Below are positions 6,860-14,092 of a stretch of 64,000 bases of DNA, in pieces. Within the stretch, counting starts at the first letter, position 1; each line of letters begins with the position of its first letter. This stretch comes from Chryseobacterium suipulveris (GTDB lineage: Bacteria; Bacteroidota; Bacteroidia; Flavobacteriales; Weeksellaceae). Below the pieces are notes generated by a model. The model saw only the letters and a program-made list of their open reading frames with translations. It had not been told where the DNA came from and did not search any database. The position numbers and the translations under genes were made by a program. The DNA is taken from positions 707,501-771,500 of the forward strand of contig NZ_CP094532.1 in assembly GCF_022811685.1 (NCBI RefSeq). The letters are read 5' to 3'.

Positions 6860-8797
6860 ATGCGCAGGAAATACCTGTTAAAAATAGCTTTATTGAAAGT
6901 GAAAATCTTGATGTTTTCACTGTTTTTTTCTGCGCTCTTCTCGCAAACCAAAACCATCACATTTACCGAAAGCGATTCTGCAATTTTCATTAACCCGTCG
7001 TTGGATTATTATTTTTCAAAGTCATCAACAATTCCTCCGGATTTCAATACTGCAAAACCTATCGCTTCTTACTCCGCATTCAAAGATTCTATAAGGAAGG
7101 CGCCACAATATCGATCTGTTTGGGGAGTAATGAAGGTAAGAAACCTCTCCAAAGATTCGGTATTGTTCATTAATGCCAAAGAATATGTTGCAAAACTGAG
7201 GGTGTATGAAAAAGTGAACGGAAAGCTTAAGGAATCGGGCATAACTGGATTCAACATTAGCAGAAGTTTGCTGCATGCCAAGAACGGCGACCTCTACCAT
7301 ATTCGGATTCATGTTCCTGTCGGAGCTGAAAAAACTTTCTATTTTCAGTCATCGCTTTATAGGAATCAGGTTTTTTTTCCCGAACTGGATCTTATCACTT
7401 ACACGCATCACCTCTCGCTTACTGATGCCTACTTCAGCTCATCGGAATTCAATTACTACCAGTACACCTTGTTTTTTATTGGCATCCATTTTTGTCTGAT
7501 GGTTCTGGCTCTTTCGCGTTTTCGCGCGCAGCAGTTTCGTTTGGCGCTCTTGGTTTTTGCGGGAATAAATCTTTTCTACATATTCTATTATCTGGCGGAA
7601 TATGACTTCATAGATTTCGAAAACAAACTTTTTCCGGGATTTATCCACAATAATTACGTTACTTTTTTGGGTGCAATAGAACCCGGGCTTTACTATATCT
7701 TTTTCTGGAGCTACCTGGATCGGGACAAAAACCTTTGGTTCAGACGATTTCTCTTGGCATGCAGCGCGTTTTGGATCGCATTCTATTTTATGGTGAATGT
7801 GAACTGGGACTATGTTTTTCTTAGTAAATTGAGCGTCTTTACCCGAAATTTCGGTCCCATGTTTGATCTTTTGGTGACTGGTTTGGTTTTTGTGTATTTA
7901 ATGCGTTATAAATCAACGTTTTATAAGTATGCAAGAATGGGTGTATTCATTCTATTGATTAGTGCGATACAGCTTTCAATACCTTATTTCATGGCGTCGT
8001 TGGGTATCAATAACGAAATGCCTCGATTCATCAGTAACTTTTCACTGCTTGTCATGCAGATCTGCATTGTTTTGGATTTTATCTTGTTTTTATATGGTCA
8101 AAACCGTAACGAAATTGAGTTGCAGGCAGAAAAAGAAAATATCAAGAAACAGCTTCTACAAAAAGAGATTGAAAGACAAAAGTCGATACTCGCCGAACGC
8201 CGAAGGATTTCTCTCGATATGCACGATGATTTGGGCGCGGGAATTTCGGCGCTTAAACTTCAGGCAGAGTTTCTCAAGAAAAAGCTTGACGACGAATCAT
8301 TGAAACAGGACGTACACGATATTTTGGTGACTTCCGAAGAAATGAACCTCTCGATGCGGGAGATTCTTTGGTCGCTGAATTCATCAAACGACACCGTTAA
8401 AAGCTTGGTGGACTATATTTCGGTTTATGCTGAGAATTTCCTTCGAAAAAGTGGAATCAGATTGGAAATGCAGGTGGATAAAATCAATAGAAATGAGCTT
8501 ATCGATGCAGAGTCGCGAAGAAATATCTTTCTTGTTTGTAAAGAATCACTGAACAATATCTATAAACACAGTAACGCGAAGAACGTTAAAATTAGCTTTT
8601 TCCATGAAGGGGAGTTTTTGCATGTAGTAATCAGTGATGATGGTTGTGGGATTCCGGAAAATTCCGTCACTGGCAACGGTCTTATAAACATGAAGGAAAG
8701 AGTTGAGGAAATTCATGGTGAACTCAATGTTTCTTCAAATAACAGAGGTACTTCGATACATATAAAGCTAAAAAAAGACAAAGAAAAATTGTTGTAA
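6860..8797 (+). CDS. 7TMR-DISM sensor histidine kinase
   Basis: A 645-residue membrane sensor kinase. After a signal-anchor segment comes an extracytoplasmic beta domain (about 40-185) of the 7TMR-DISM extracellular type, then seven hydrophobic helices (roughly 195-395), a coiled coil (LQAEKENIKKQLLQKEIERQ), a HisKA_3 dimerisation domain with phosphoacceptor His455 in ISLDMHDDLGAG, and a HATPase domain (N box ESLNNIYKHSNAKN, G box DDGCGIP). It pairs with the adjacent response regulator. The ATG at 6860 gives a normal N-terminus; a longer frame would overlap the regulator gene. The envelope-facing sensor fits a regulon of envelope proteins. Confidence 0.9.
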   Translation: MRRKYLLKIALLKVKILMFSLFFSALFSQTKTITFTESDSAIFINPSLDYYFSKSSTIPPDFNTAKPIASYSAFKDSIRKAPQYRSVWGVMKVRNLSKDSVLFINAKEYVAKLRVYEKVNGKLKESGITGFNISRSLLHAKNGDLYHIRIHVPVGAEKTFYFQSSLYRNQVFFPELDLITYTHHLSLTDAYFSSSEFNYYQYTLFFIGIHFCLMVLALSRFRAQQFRLALLVFAGINLFYIFYYLAEYDFIDFENKLFPGFIHNNYVTFLGAIEPGLYYIFFWSYLDRDKNLWFRRFLLACSAFWIAFYFMVNVNWDYVFLSKLSVFTRNFGPMFDLLVTGLVFVYLMRYKSTFYKYARMGVFILLISAIQLSIPYFMASLGINNEMPRFISNFSLLVMQICIVLDFILFLYGQNRNEIELQAEKENIKKQLLQKEIERQKSILAERRRISLDMHDDLGAGISALKLQAEFLKKKLDDESLKQDVHDILVTSEEMNLSMREILWSLNSSNDTVKSLVDYISVYAENFLRKSGIRLEMQVDKINRNELIDAESRRNIFLVCKESLNNIYKHSNAKNVKISFFHEGEFLHVVISDDGCGIPENSVTGNGLINMKERVEEIHGELNVSSNNRGTSIHIKLKKDKEKLL

Positions 8798-8798
8798 A

Positions 8799-8846
8799 AT
8801 CACCCGAAAGTGGTATTTTTTTTAAAAAAACTTTTCAGGATATTTG
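8799..8846 (+). promoter_or_regulatory. Operator-promoter D (downstream envelope genes)
   Basis: ATCACCCGAAAGTGGTAT (8799-8816) is a diverged copy of the operator. With TTT at the -33 position, a 20-nt spacer and the -7 box GATATTTG (8839-8846), its geometry is identical to copies A-C. It precedes the next gene by 33 bp. Confidence 0.62.
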
Positions 8847-8879
8847 AAACACATTAATCTGATCTAAACATTAGCTATC

Positions 8880-9545
8880 ATGAAAACAATTTTTCTTAAA
8901 TTAGTGTTGACTTTATTCATTGTTCCGTTAACGGCGCAAAACGTAGTAATTAATGCATCGGAATCCGACGCACAAATTATAGTCAACGGGCAGAATGTGA
9001 GTTCGGGGAGCTATAACCTCAAACTTGACAAGCACCAGTGTTACAAAGTAAAAGCGCAGAAATCCGGATTTCTTAGGTATGAAGTCGATGTATGTGGGAA
9101 AAAAGCGGGACCCGAACCGCCTAAATCGATTTATTTCGAAATGAAGCCCGACGATGCGGAAGAGGCATCAGTGAAAACCGACCAAGCAAATATTGATTTT
9201 GCCATTGAGGTTAATAAAGACCTAAATGTAAACGACGCCTGGAAGCTTACTAATCAAATTGTTACTGATTATTTCGATGCAATTGAGGTTGCAGACAAGG
9301 AAACTTCTTATCTTCGCACTGCATGGAGTGTACAGACATTTGCCCAGAATACGATTAGAACCCGACTAATTATTAAGCTTGCCAAATCTGATCCCCTAAC
9401 CTTTAAAGTTAAATTAAACAGCGAGCAATCCGGAGCAGCGGGAACAAGTGTAAAAGCTGACGAACAGTTCCGTGATTGGGACCGCATTCTGAGAAAATAT
9501 AGAAATGTTATTAACGACTTTTCTACAAGGTTAATGAAAAAATAA
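8880..9545 (+). CDS. Exported protein with PEGA-like N-terminal domain
   Basis: A 221-residue protein with signal peptide MKTIFLKLVLTLFIVPLTAQ. The first domain (about 21-95) resembles a PEGA/carboxypeptidase-regulatory beta fold (INASESDAQIIVNGQNV, then YKVKAQKSGF). The second half is mixed alpha/beta (DLNVNDAWKLTNQIVTDYFD through DRILRKYRNVINDFSTRL), reminiscent of lipoproteins that associate with the envelope. I cannot name the family. It is 10 bp upstream of a barrel gene and downstream of operator D, so it is probably induced by the two-component system. Confidence 0.7.
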   Translation: MKTIFLKLVLTLFIVPLTAQNVVINASESDAQIIVNGQNVSSGSYNLKLDKHQCYKVKAQKSGFLRYEVDVCGKKAGPEPPKSIYFEMKPDDAEEASVKTDQANIDFAIEVNKDLNVNDAWKLTNQIVTDYFDAIEVADKETSYLRTAWSVQTFAQNTIRTRLIIKLAKSDPLTFKVKLNSEQSGAAGTSVKADEQFRDWDRILRKYRNVINDFSTRLMKK

Positions 9546-9555
9546 TGGAATTATC

Positions 9556-10266
9556 ATGAAAAAAATAGTTGCAATGATTTGCATACTGCTTTCAGTGCAG
9601 ACTTTTTCACAGACTGATAAGAATAATATCGTAAAAACGAATGTTACCGCTTACGCTTTTCGAAACATCAACCTTACTTACGAACGTGTTCTCAGTAAAA
9701 GATTTTCGATCACTGCAGGTTTTGGAACAATGCCAAAAGGAAGTATTCCGTTTGCAAGCACTTACCTGAAAGATACCGAAGTAAAAGATCCGCAGGTTGC
9801 ACTCACCAATTTTACAGTTGAAACGAGAATTTATCTGGGTGAAGGTTACGGTAAAGGGTTCTACATCGCCCCTTATTACAGATATACTTCAGTCAATGCA
9901 GAAAACGCAACCATTACCATGGACTATACTACAACGCCGGATCCAACCAAGATTTCGGGAAAGGCAACAGGAAACAGCGCAGGTTTGCTCCTTGGAGCAC
10001 AGTGGTTTTTCGGAAGCAGCAAAAACTGGGTGATCGACTGGTGGATTATCGGTGGACACTACGGAGCGGGAAGCGGAGATTTCCGGGCAAATTCTTCCCG
10101 ACCTCTTACTGCGCAGGAACAGCAGGAACTAAAAAAAGAAATCGACGATTTGAATATTCCTATGGTGAAATATACAACCACAACCGACGCAAATGGTGCA
10201 GATGTTAAGATGGATGGACCTTGGGCGGGATTTAGATCGGGGTTGTCTGTCGGTTACAGGTTCTAA
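9556..10266 (+). CDS. Predicted outer-membrane beta-barrel protein
   Basis: A 236-residue exported protein (signal peptide MKKIVAMICILLSVQTFSQ) with alternating strands such as FRNINLTYERVL, FYIAPYYRYTSV and GLLLGAQWFFG, and the terminal strand FRSGLSVGYRF, a typical outer-membrane signature ending in Phe. It resembles DUF3575-type barrels, as does the protein near 1.6-2.2 kb. It shares an operon with the preceding PEGA-like protein. Its start ATGAAAAA is complementary to the loop of the predicted sRNA. Confidence 0.75.
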   Translation: MKKIVAMICILLSVQTFSQTDKNNIVKTNVTAYAFRNINLTYERVLSKRFSITAGFGTMPKGSIPFASTYLKDTEVKDPQVALTNFTVETRIYLGEGYGKGFYIAPYYRYTSVNAENATITMDYTTTPDPTKISGKATGNSAGLLLGAQWFFGSSKNWVIDWWIIGGHYGAGSGDFRANSSRPLTAQEQQELKKEIDDLNIPMVKYTTTTDANGADVKMDGPWAGFRSGLSVGYRF

Positions 10267-10381
10267 AAGAAGGATTTTTGGAGAGATTTCATAAGCTTGC
10301 AATATGAGATCCATGATTTTTTACTCGTGTTGGCATCGGATTGGCTCATTGCCATTTCCATTAACGCATAAAAAAACATTG

Positions 10382-10459
10382 ATGAGAACGATTAAGAGAA
10401 AACTTGCGTATTTCTATCACATGATCGCGAAATTTATATTTGTAAAAGACGTTATATAG
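10382..10459 (+). CDS. Micro-protein B, 25 residues, KFIFVKDVI family
   Basis: A 25-codon ORF starting MRTIKRKLAYFYHM and ending KFIFVKDVI. It aligns without gaps to the C-terminal part of the 29-residue ORF near 3.5 kb: KR(K/N)L, a Phe four residues on, then K(F/Y)IF(V/I)K(D/G)VI and stop. It lies in a 224-bp gap after the barrel gene on the same strand. I see no clear promoter or terminator of its own, so it may be expressed by read-through. Function unknown. Confidence 0.55.
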   Translation: MRTIKRKLAYFYHMIAKFIFVKDVI

Positions 10460-10490
10460 ATAGAATCACTACACTTTCAAAGAGAAGAAA

Positions 10491-11525
10491 TTAAGATTGT
10501 TTTTTGAGAAACAGCTGGTCACCATTGAGTTCCAGTTGGGTTTTGAAATTATTTGTAAAAAGTCCGCCAGTTCCAAGTCCCTGTGGAATAGTTGACTTTT
10601 TGGTATAAGTGTATTGTGCTATTGCATTTAGACCAATGTTGCTTTCCAGGGCAGAAGTGATCCACCAACCGATTCCGAGGTTTTCAGCTATGGAAATCCA
10701 TTCGTCAGTTCCCGAAAAGCCACCGACCAAAGATGGTTTCAGGATAATGTATTGCGGTTTGATGATTTCTAAAAGTTGCTTTTTGTCTTCGAAATTCACT
10801 ACACCGATCAATTCTTCATCCAGCGCAATCGGAATCGGTGTTGCCGCACAAAGTTGTGCCATCAAAGAATTTTCGTATTTCGTATTTCGTATTTCGGACT
10901 TTTTAATGGGCTGTTCAATAGAATGAATTTCTAAATCCGCCAATTCTTTCAGCACTCTTTTTGCTTCGTCAAATGAGAATGCTCCATTCGCGTCGACACG
11001 TAACTCAAGCTTTTCGGGTGGAAACTGATTTCTAAGCTCGGCCAGAATCTCTTTTTCAGAATTCCAGTCAGTGCCAATTTTCAATTTGATGCAGTCAAAA
11101 CCTTTTGCAAGTTTTTCTTCAATCTGTTCCTTCATAAAATCCACATTCCCCATCCAAATCAGTCCGTTAATTTTTATGGAATCTTTTCCTTCGGTAAATT
11201 CACTTGGGAAATAGATGTTGTCCCCGTGTTTAAGATTTAAGATTGCCTGCTCATAACCAAACCAAATGGAGGGAAACATTTTCAGTTCTTGCTCAAGGAT
11301 TTTTGGATTCTGATTAATGTTTTCAACTAGCCATTGCAGTTTTTCTTCGTAATTGGGGACGTCATCAAAACTTAGCCCACGAAAAAGTCCGCATTCGCCA
11401 ATTCCTTTTTTTCCGTTTTCGGAGATTTCAAGGATGAAGGTGTCTTTGGTGTGAAGTACACCGCGAGAAGTTCCGCCTGGTCTTTTGAATTCTAAAATAT
11501 GTTTAAAAAAACTTGCTGATTTCAT
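10491..11525 (-). CDS. menC: o-Succinylbenzoate synthase (menaquinone pathway)
   Basis: An enolase-superfamily enzyme (344 residues) that dehydrates SHCHC to o-succinylbenzoate in menaquinone synthesis. Visible features are the catalytic KLKIG (around residue 145), the metal-binding RVDANGAFS, SIEQPIK, the DEELIG segment and KPSLVGG near the end. Between SIEQPIK and the following MAQLC lies a run, KSEIRNTKYENS, encoded by a 7-bp repeat (three CGTATTT units on the plus strand). It looks like an insertion in a loop of the barrel. A related dipeptide epimerase is possible but less likely. It is downstream of fbp and separated from it by a terminator hairpin. Confidence 0.82.
   Translation of the reverse strand: MKSASFFKHILEFKRPGGTSRGVLHTKDTFILEISENGKKGIGECGLFRGLSFDDVPNYEEKLQWLVENINQNPKILEQELKMFPSIWFGYEQAILNLKHGDNIYFPSEFTEGKDSIKINGLIWMGNVDFMKEQIEEKLAKGFDCIKLKIGTDWNSEKEILAELRNQFPPEKLELRVDANGAFSFDEAKRVLKELADLEIHSIEQPIKKSEIRNTKYENSLMAQLCAATPIPIALDEELIGVVNFEDKKQLLEIIKPQYIILKPSLVGGFSGTDEWISIAENLGIGWWITSALESNIGLNAIAQYTYTKKSTIPQGLGTGGLFTNNFKTQLELNGDQLFLKKQS
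10870..10901. repeat. Heptamer repeat inside menC
   Basis: Three perfect CGTATTT units followed by CGGACTT. The same units (CGTATTT, CGTACTT, CGGACTT) form intergenic arrays at 40.6 and 46.7 kb. Here the repeat is translated on the minus strand without breaking the menC frame. Confidence 0.7.
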
Positions 11526-11535
11526 TGCAGATGCT

Positions 11536-11568
11536 TAAAAAAATGAAGACGCGATTCATCGCGTCCTC
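11536..11568 (-). terminator. Terminator downstream of fbp (GACGCGAT palindrome)
   Basis: GACGCGAT and ATCGCGTC form an 8-bp perfect stem, extended by GAG/TTC on the outside, and on the minus strand a T-run follows. It lies between fbp and menC. The same palindrome core recurs in altered form at 38.28 kb, so it may be a repeat serving as terminator. Confidence 0.7.
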
Positions 11569-11589
11569 AAAGTTATTAAAATCTTATTC

Positions 11590-12606
11590 TTATTGGTTTT
11601 CTGCGTTGCGCATAAATTCCTCCGCTTTTTCCACCATTTCCAAACTTCCGCAGAAGAAAGGAACTCTTTGGTGAAGTTCTGTTGGTTGGATTTCCAGAAT
11701 TCTATTGAAACCGTCCGTACATTTTCCTCCTGCCTGTTCTGCCAATAATGCCATTGGATTGCATTCGTACAAAAGTCGTAGTTTTCCGTTTGGTGATTGA
11801 GAAGTTGATGGGTAAATGTAAATTCCGCCTTTAATCATATTTCTGTGGAAGTCGGATACCAAACTGCCGATATACCGCGAAGTATACGGACGATCTTCTT
11901 CCTCTTTTTGGCAATATTTGATGTAGTTCTTTACACCTTGCGGAAATTTGATATAGTTTCCTTCATTGATCGAGTAAATTTTGCCTTTCTTCGAAAACTG
12001 CATATTGGGATGTGAAAGGTAGTAAGTTCCCAAACTCGGGTCGAGCGTAAAGCCGTTCACTCCGTTTCCTGTGGTGTAAACAATCATCGTGGAGGAGCCG
12101 TAAACTACATAACCCGCTGCAATCTGGTTGACTCCTTTTTGAAGAAAGTCTTCTAAAGTAACGGGAGTTCCCGGTTCGGTAATTCGTCGGTAGATCGAGA
12201 AAATTGTTCCCACGGAAACGTTCACGTCGATATTCGATGAGCCGTCCAAAGGATCGATCAAAACCACGTATTTGCTGAGGTGTGCGTTGGAGCTGCACTT
12301 GATTTCAATAAAGTCGTCACTTTCTTCAGATGCGATTCCGCACACAACTTCACGCTGAGAAAGTGCCTCGATGAAGATGTCGTTTGCTATCACATCGAGC
12401 TTCTGCTGTTCTTCTCCCTGAACGTTTTGCTGGCCGACTTTACCTATGATATTGGCAATTCCCGCTTTATTTACTTCGCGGTTTACAACTTTTGAAGCAA
12501 GGCGGATTGCACTTAGCAAACGAGAAAGCTCACCGGTAGAATACTGAAAATCCTCCTGTTTGTCAATAATAAATTCACCGAGTGTTTGAAAGTTTTGTTC
12601 TGACAT
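11590..12606 (-). CDS. fbp: Class I fructose-1,6-bisphosphatase
   Basis: A gluconeogenic enzyme hydrolysing fructose 1,6-bisphosphate to fructose 6-phosphate. The 338-residue protein shows the metal-binding motif [10 protein letters not shown] (near residue 117), the phosphate-binding region [16 protein letters not shown], the loop [16 protein letters not shown] and a C-terminal GSLEMV. Length is typical of class I enzymes, and the motif excludes class II (GlpX) and class III. It is transcribed alone, with a hairpin terminator after the stop. Confidence 0.95.
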   Translation of the reverse strand: MSEQNFQTLGEFIIDKQEDFQYSTGELSRLLSAIRLASKVVNREVNKAGIANIIGKVGQQNVQGEEQQKLDVIANDIFIEALSQREVVCGIASEESDDFIEIKCSSNAHLSKYVVLIDPLDGSSNIDVNVSVGTIFSIYRRITEPGTPVTLEDFLQKGVNQIAAGYVVYGSSTMIVYTTGNGVNGFTLDPSLGTYYLSHPNMQFSKKGKIYSINEGNYIKFPQGVKNYIKYCQKEEEDRPYTSRYIGSLVSDFHRNMIKGGIYIYPSTSQSPNGKLRLLYECNPMALLAEQAGGKCTDGFNRILEIQPTELHQRVPFFCGSLEMVEKAEEFMRNAENQ

Positions 12607-12776
12607 TATTTTACTTTTTGTGGATTTACAAATTTCGTAAAATTCTTTTACATTCCCCTAATTTCTTTAGTTAAACTAATAAAAATCATTAATACAAATC
12701 GGCTTTTTTAGACACGAAAATTGTTGCTGGTTACTTGCTGGCAAAACGTTCTTTTTTTTATTTCGTTCTAAATTAA

Positions 12777-12784
12777 TAATTTTG
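12777..12784 (+). promoter_or_regulatory. -7 box upstream of lysC
   Basis: TAATTTTG matches TAnnTTTG and lies 63 bp before the lysC start, giving an untranslated leader of about 55 nt. That is too short for a lysine riboswitch, and I see no such fold. Confidence 0.5.
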
Positions 12785-12847
12785 AAACTTGAATTTTTTC
12801 AGGGAGCTATTTCCTGAATTTTAAAAAATTGACAATCAGTTTATTAG

Positions 12848-14086
12848 ATGAAGATTTTTAAGTTTGGAGGAGCATCGGTGAAGGATGCGGAAAGTGTAAA
12901 AAATGTTGCCCGCGTTTTGGGCTCTCAAGGTTTTGAGGAATGTTTAATTGTGGTTTCCGCAATGGGAAAAACTACTAATGCACTTGAAAAAGCAGTGCAG
13001 GTTTATTTTGAAAAAGGCGGTTACGAAGCCGAAATTAAGAAAGTCAAGCAGAACCACCTCGAAATATCTAATGGACTTTTCGCTGAAAACCATCCCGTCT
13101 TTGCCGAGATTTCACTTTTTTTTGACGATATCGAATCTTTTTTAAGGAGGAATAAATCACCAAACTATAATTTCGTTTATGATCAGGTGGTGAGCTGTGG
13201 TGAAATGATTTCATCTAAAATCCTCAGTGAATTTCTGAATGACAACCAGTTTGAAAATGCTTGGCTCGATGCACGTGACTACATCAAAACCGATGATTAT
13301 TACCGCGAAGGAAATGTCAACTGGGAAGAAACAGAGAAAAAAATCTCAACGCTCAACAAAACCGTAAATTATGTAACTCAGGGTTTTATCGGGTCCGAAG
13401 ACAATAATTTCACGGTAACGCTCGGTCGGGAAGGATCCGACTATTCTGCGGCAATTTTCGCGTATTGCCTCAATGCCGATGCGATGACCATTTGGAAAGA
13501 TGTTCCAGGTGTGATGACCGGCGATCCGCGAAAATTCGAAAATGTGTCGCTGCTTTCAGAAATTTCTTATGAAGACGCGATCGAAATGGCGTATTACGGA
13601 GCTTCGGTAATTCACCCGAAAACGCTGCAGCCACTGAAACAAAAGAATATCCCTTTTTATGTGAAATCTTTTGTGGAACCCGAGAAATCGGGAACCAAAG
13701 TCGGAACTTCGTTGGGCAAGCAAAATGCTGAATCATACATTTTAAAAGAAAACCAGCATTTCATGAGGATTTCTACGCGAGATTTTTCTTTTATTGCCGA
13801 GGAACATTTAAGCCAGATTTTTGCGATGTTGGCAAAAAACAAAATCAAGATTTCTTTGATGCAGAACACAGCAATTTCACTGGAACTCTGTCTGGAAGAC
13901 AAATACGGAACGATTGACGAGTTTGAAAAAGAACTTCAGAAAAATTTTAAAACAGAACTTCTAAAAAATGTTTCGCTTTATACCGTTAGAAATGCTAATT
14001 TAGAGGGCGGAAACAAAATCTATAAAGACAAAAATGTGCTGCTGGAACAAAGTTCAAACAGAACGATTCAGGTAGTAACCAACTAA
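12848..14086 (+). CDS. lysC: Aspartate kinase
   Basis: Phosphorylates aspartate at the entry to lysine, threonine and methionine synthesis. The 412-residue monofunctional protein starts with KFGGASVKD (the KFGG catalytic motif), carries the substrate segment GFIGSEDNNFTVTLGREGSDYSA split around residues 180-200, WKDVPGVMTGDPR, and a C-terminal ACT-like regulatory part (ISTRDFSFIAEEHLSQIF). It is not fused to homoserine dehydrogenase. The next gene starts 6 bp after its stop, so the two are co-transcribed. Confidence 0.94.
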   Translation: MKIFKFGGASVKDAESVKNVARVLGSQGFEECLIVVSAMGKTTNALEKAVQVYFEKGGYEAEIKKVKQNHLEISNGLFAENHPVFAEISLFFDDIESFLRRNKSPNYNFVYDQVVSCGEMISSKILSEFLNDNQFENAWLDARDYIKTDDYYREGNVNWEETEKKISTLNKTVNYVTQGFIGSEDNNFTVTLGREGSDYSAAIFAYCLNADAMTIWKDVPGVMTGDPRKFENVSLLSEISYEDAIEMAYYGASVIHPKTLQPLKQKNIPFYVKSFVEPEKSGTKVGTSLGKQNAESYILKENQHFMRISTRDFSFIAEEHLSQIFAMLAKNKIKISLMQNTAISLELCLEDKYGTIDEFEKELQKNFKTELLKNVSLYTVRNANLEGGNKIYKDKNVLLEQSSNRTIQVVTN

Positions 14087-14092
14087 TAACCA

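Noticed and set aside
12607..12847. Possible lysine riboswitch before lysC
   Set aside because: The predicted leader is only about 55 nt and shows no lysine-riboswitch junction motifs.
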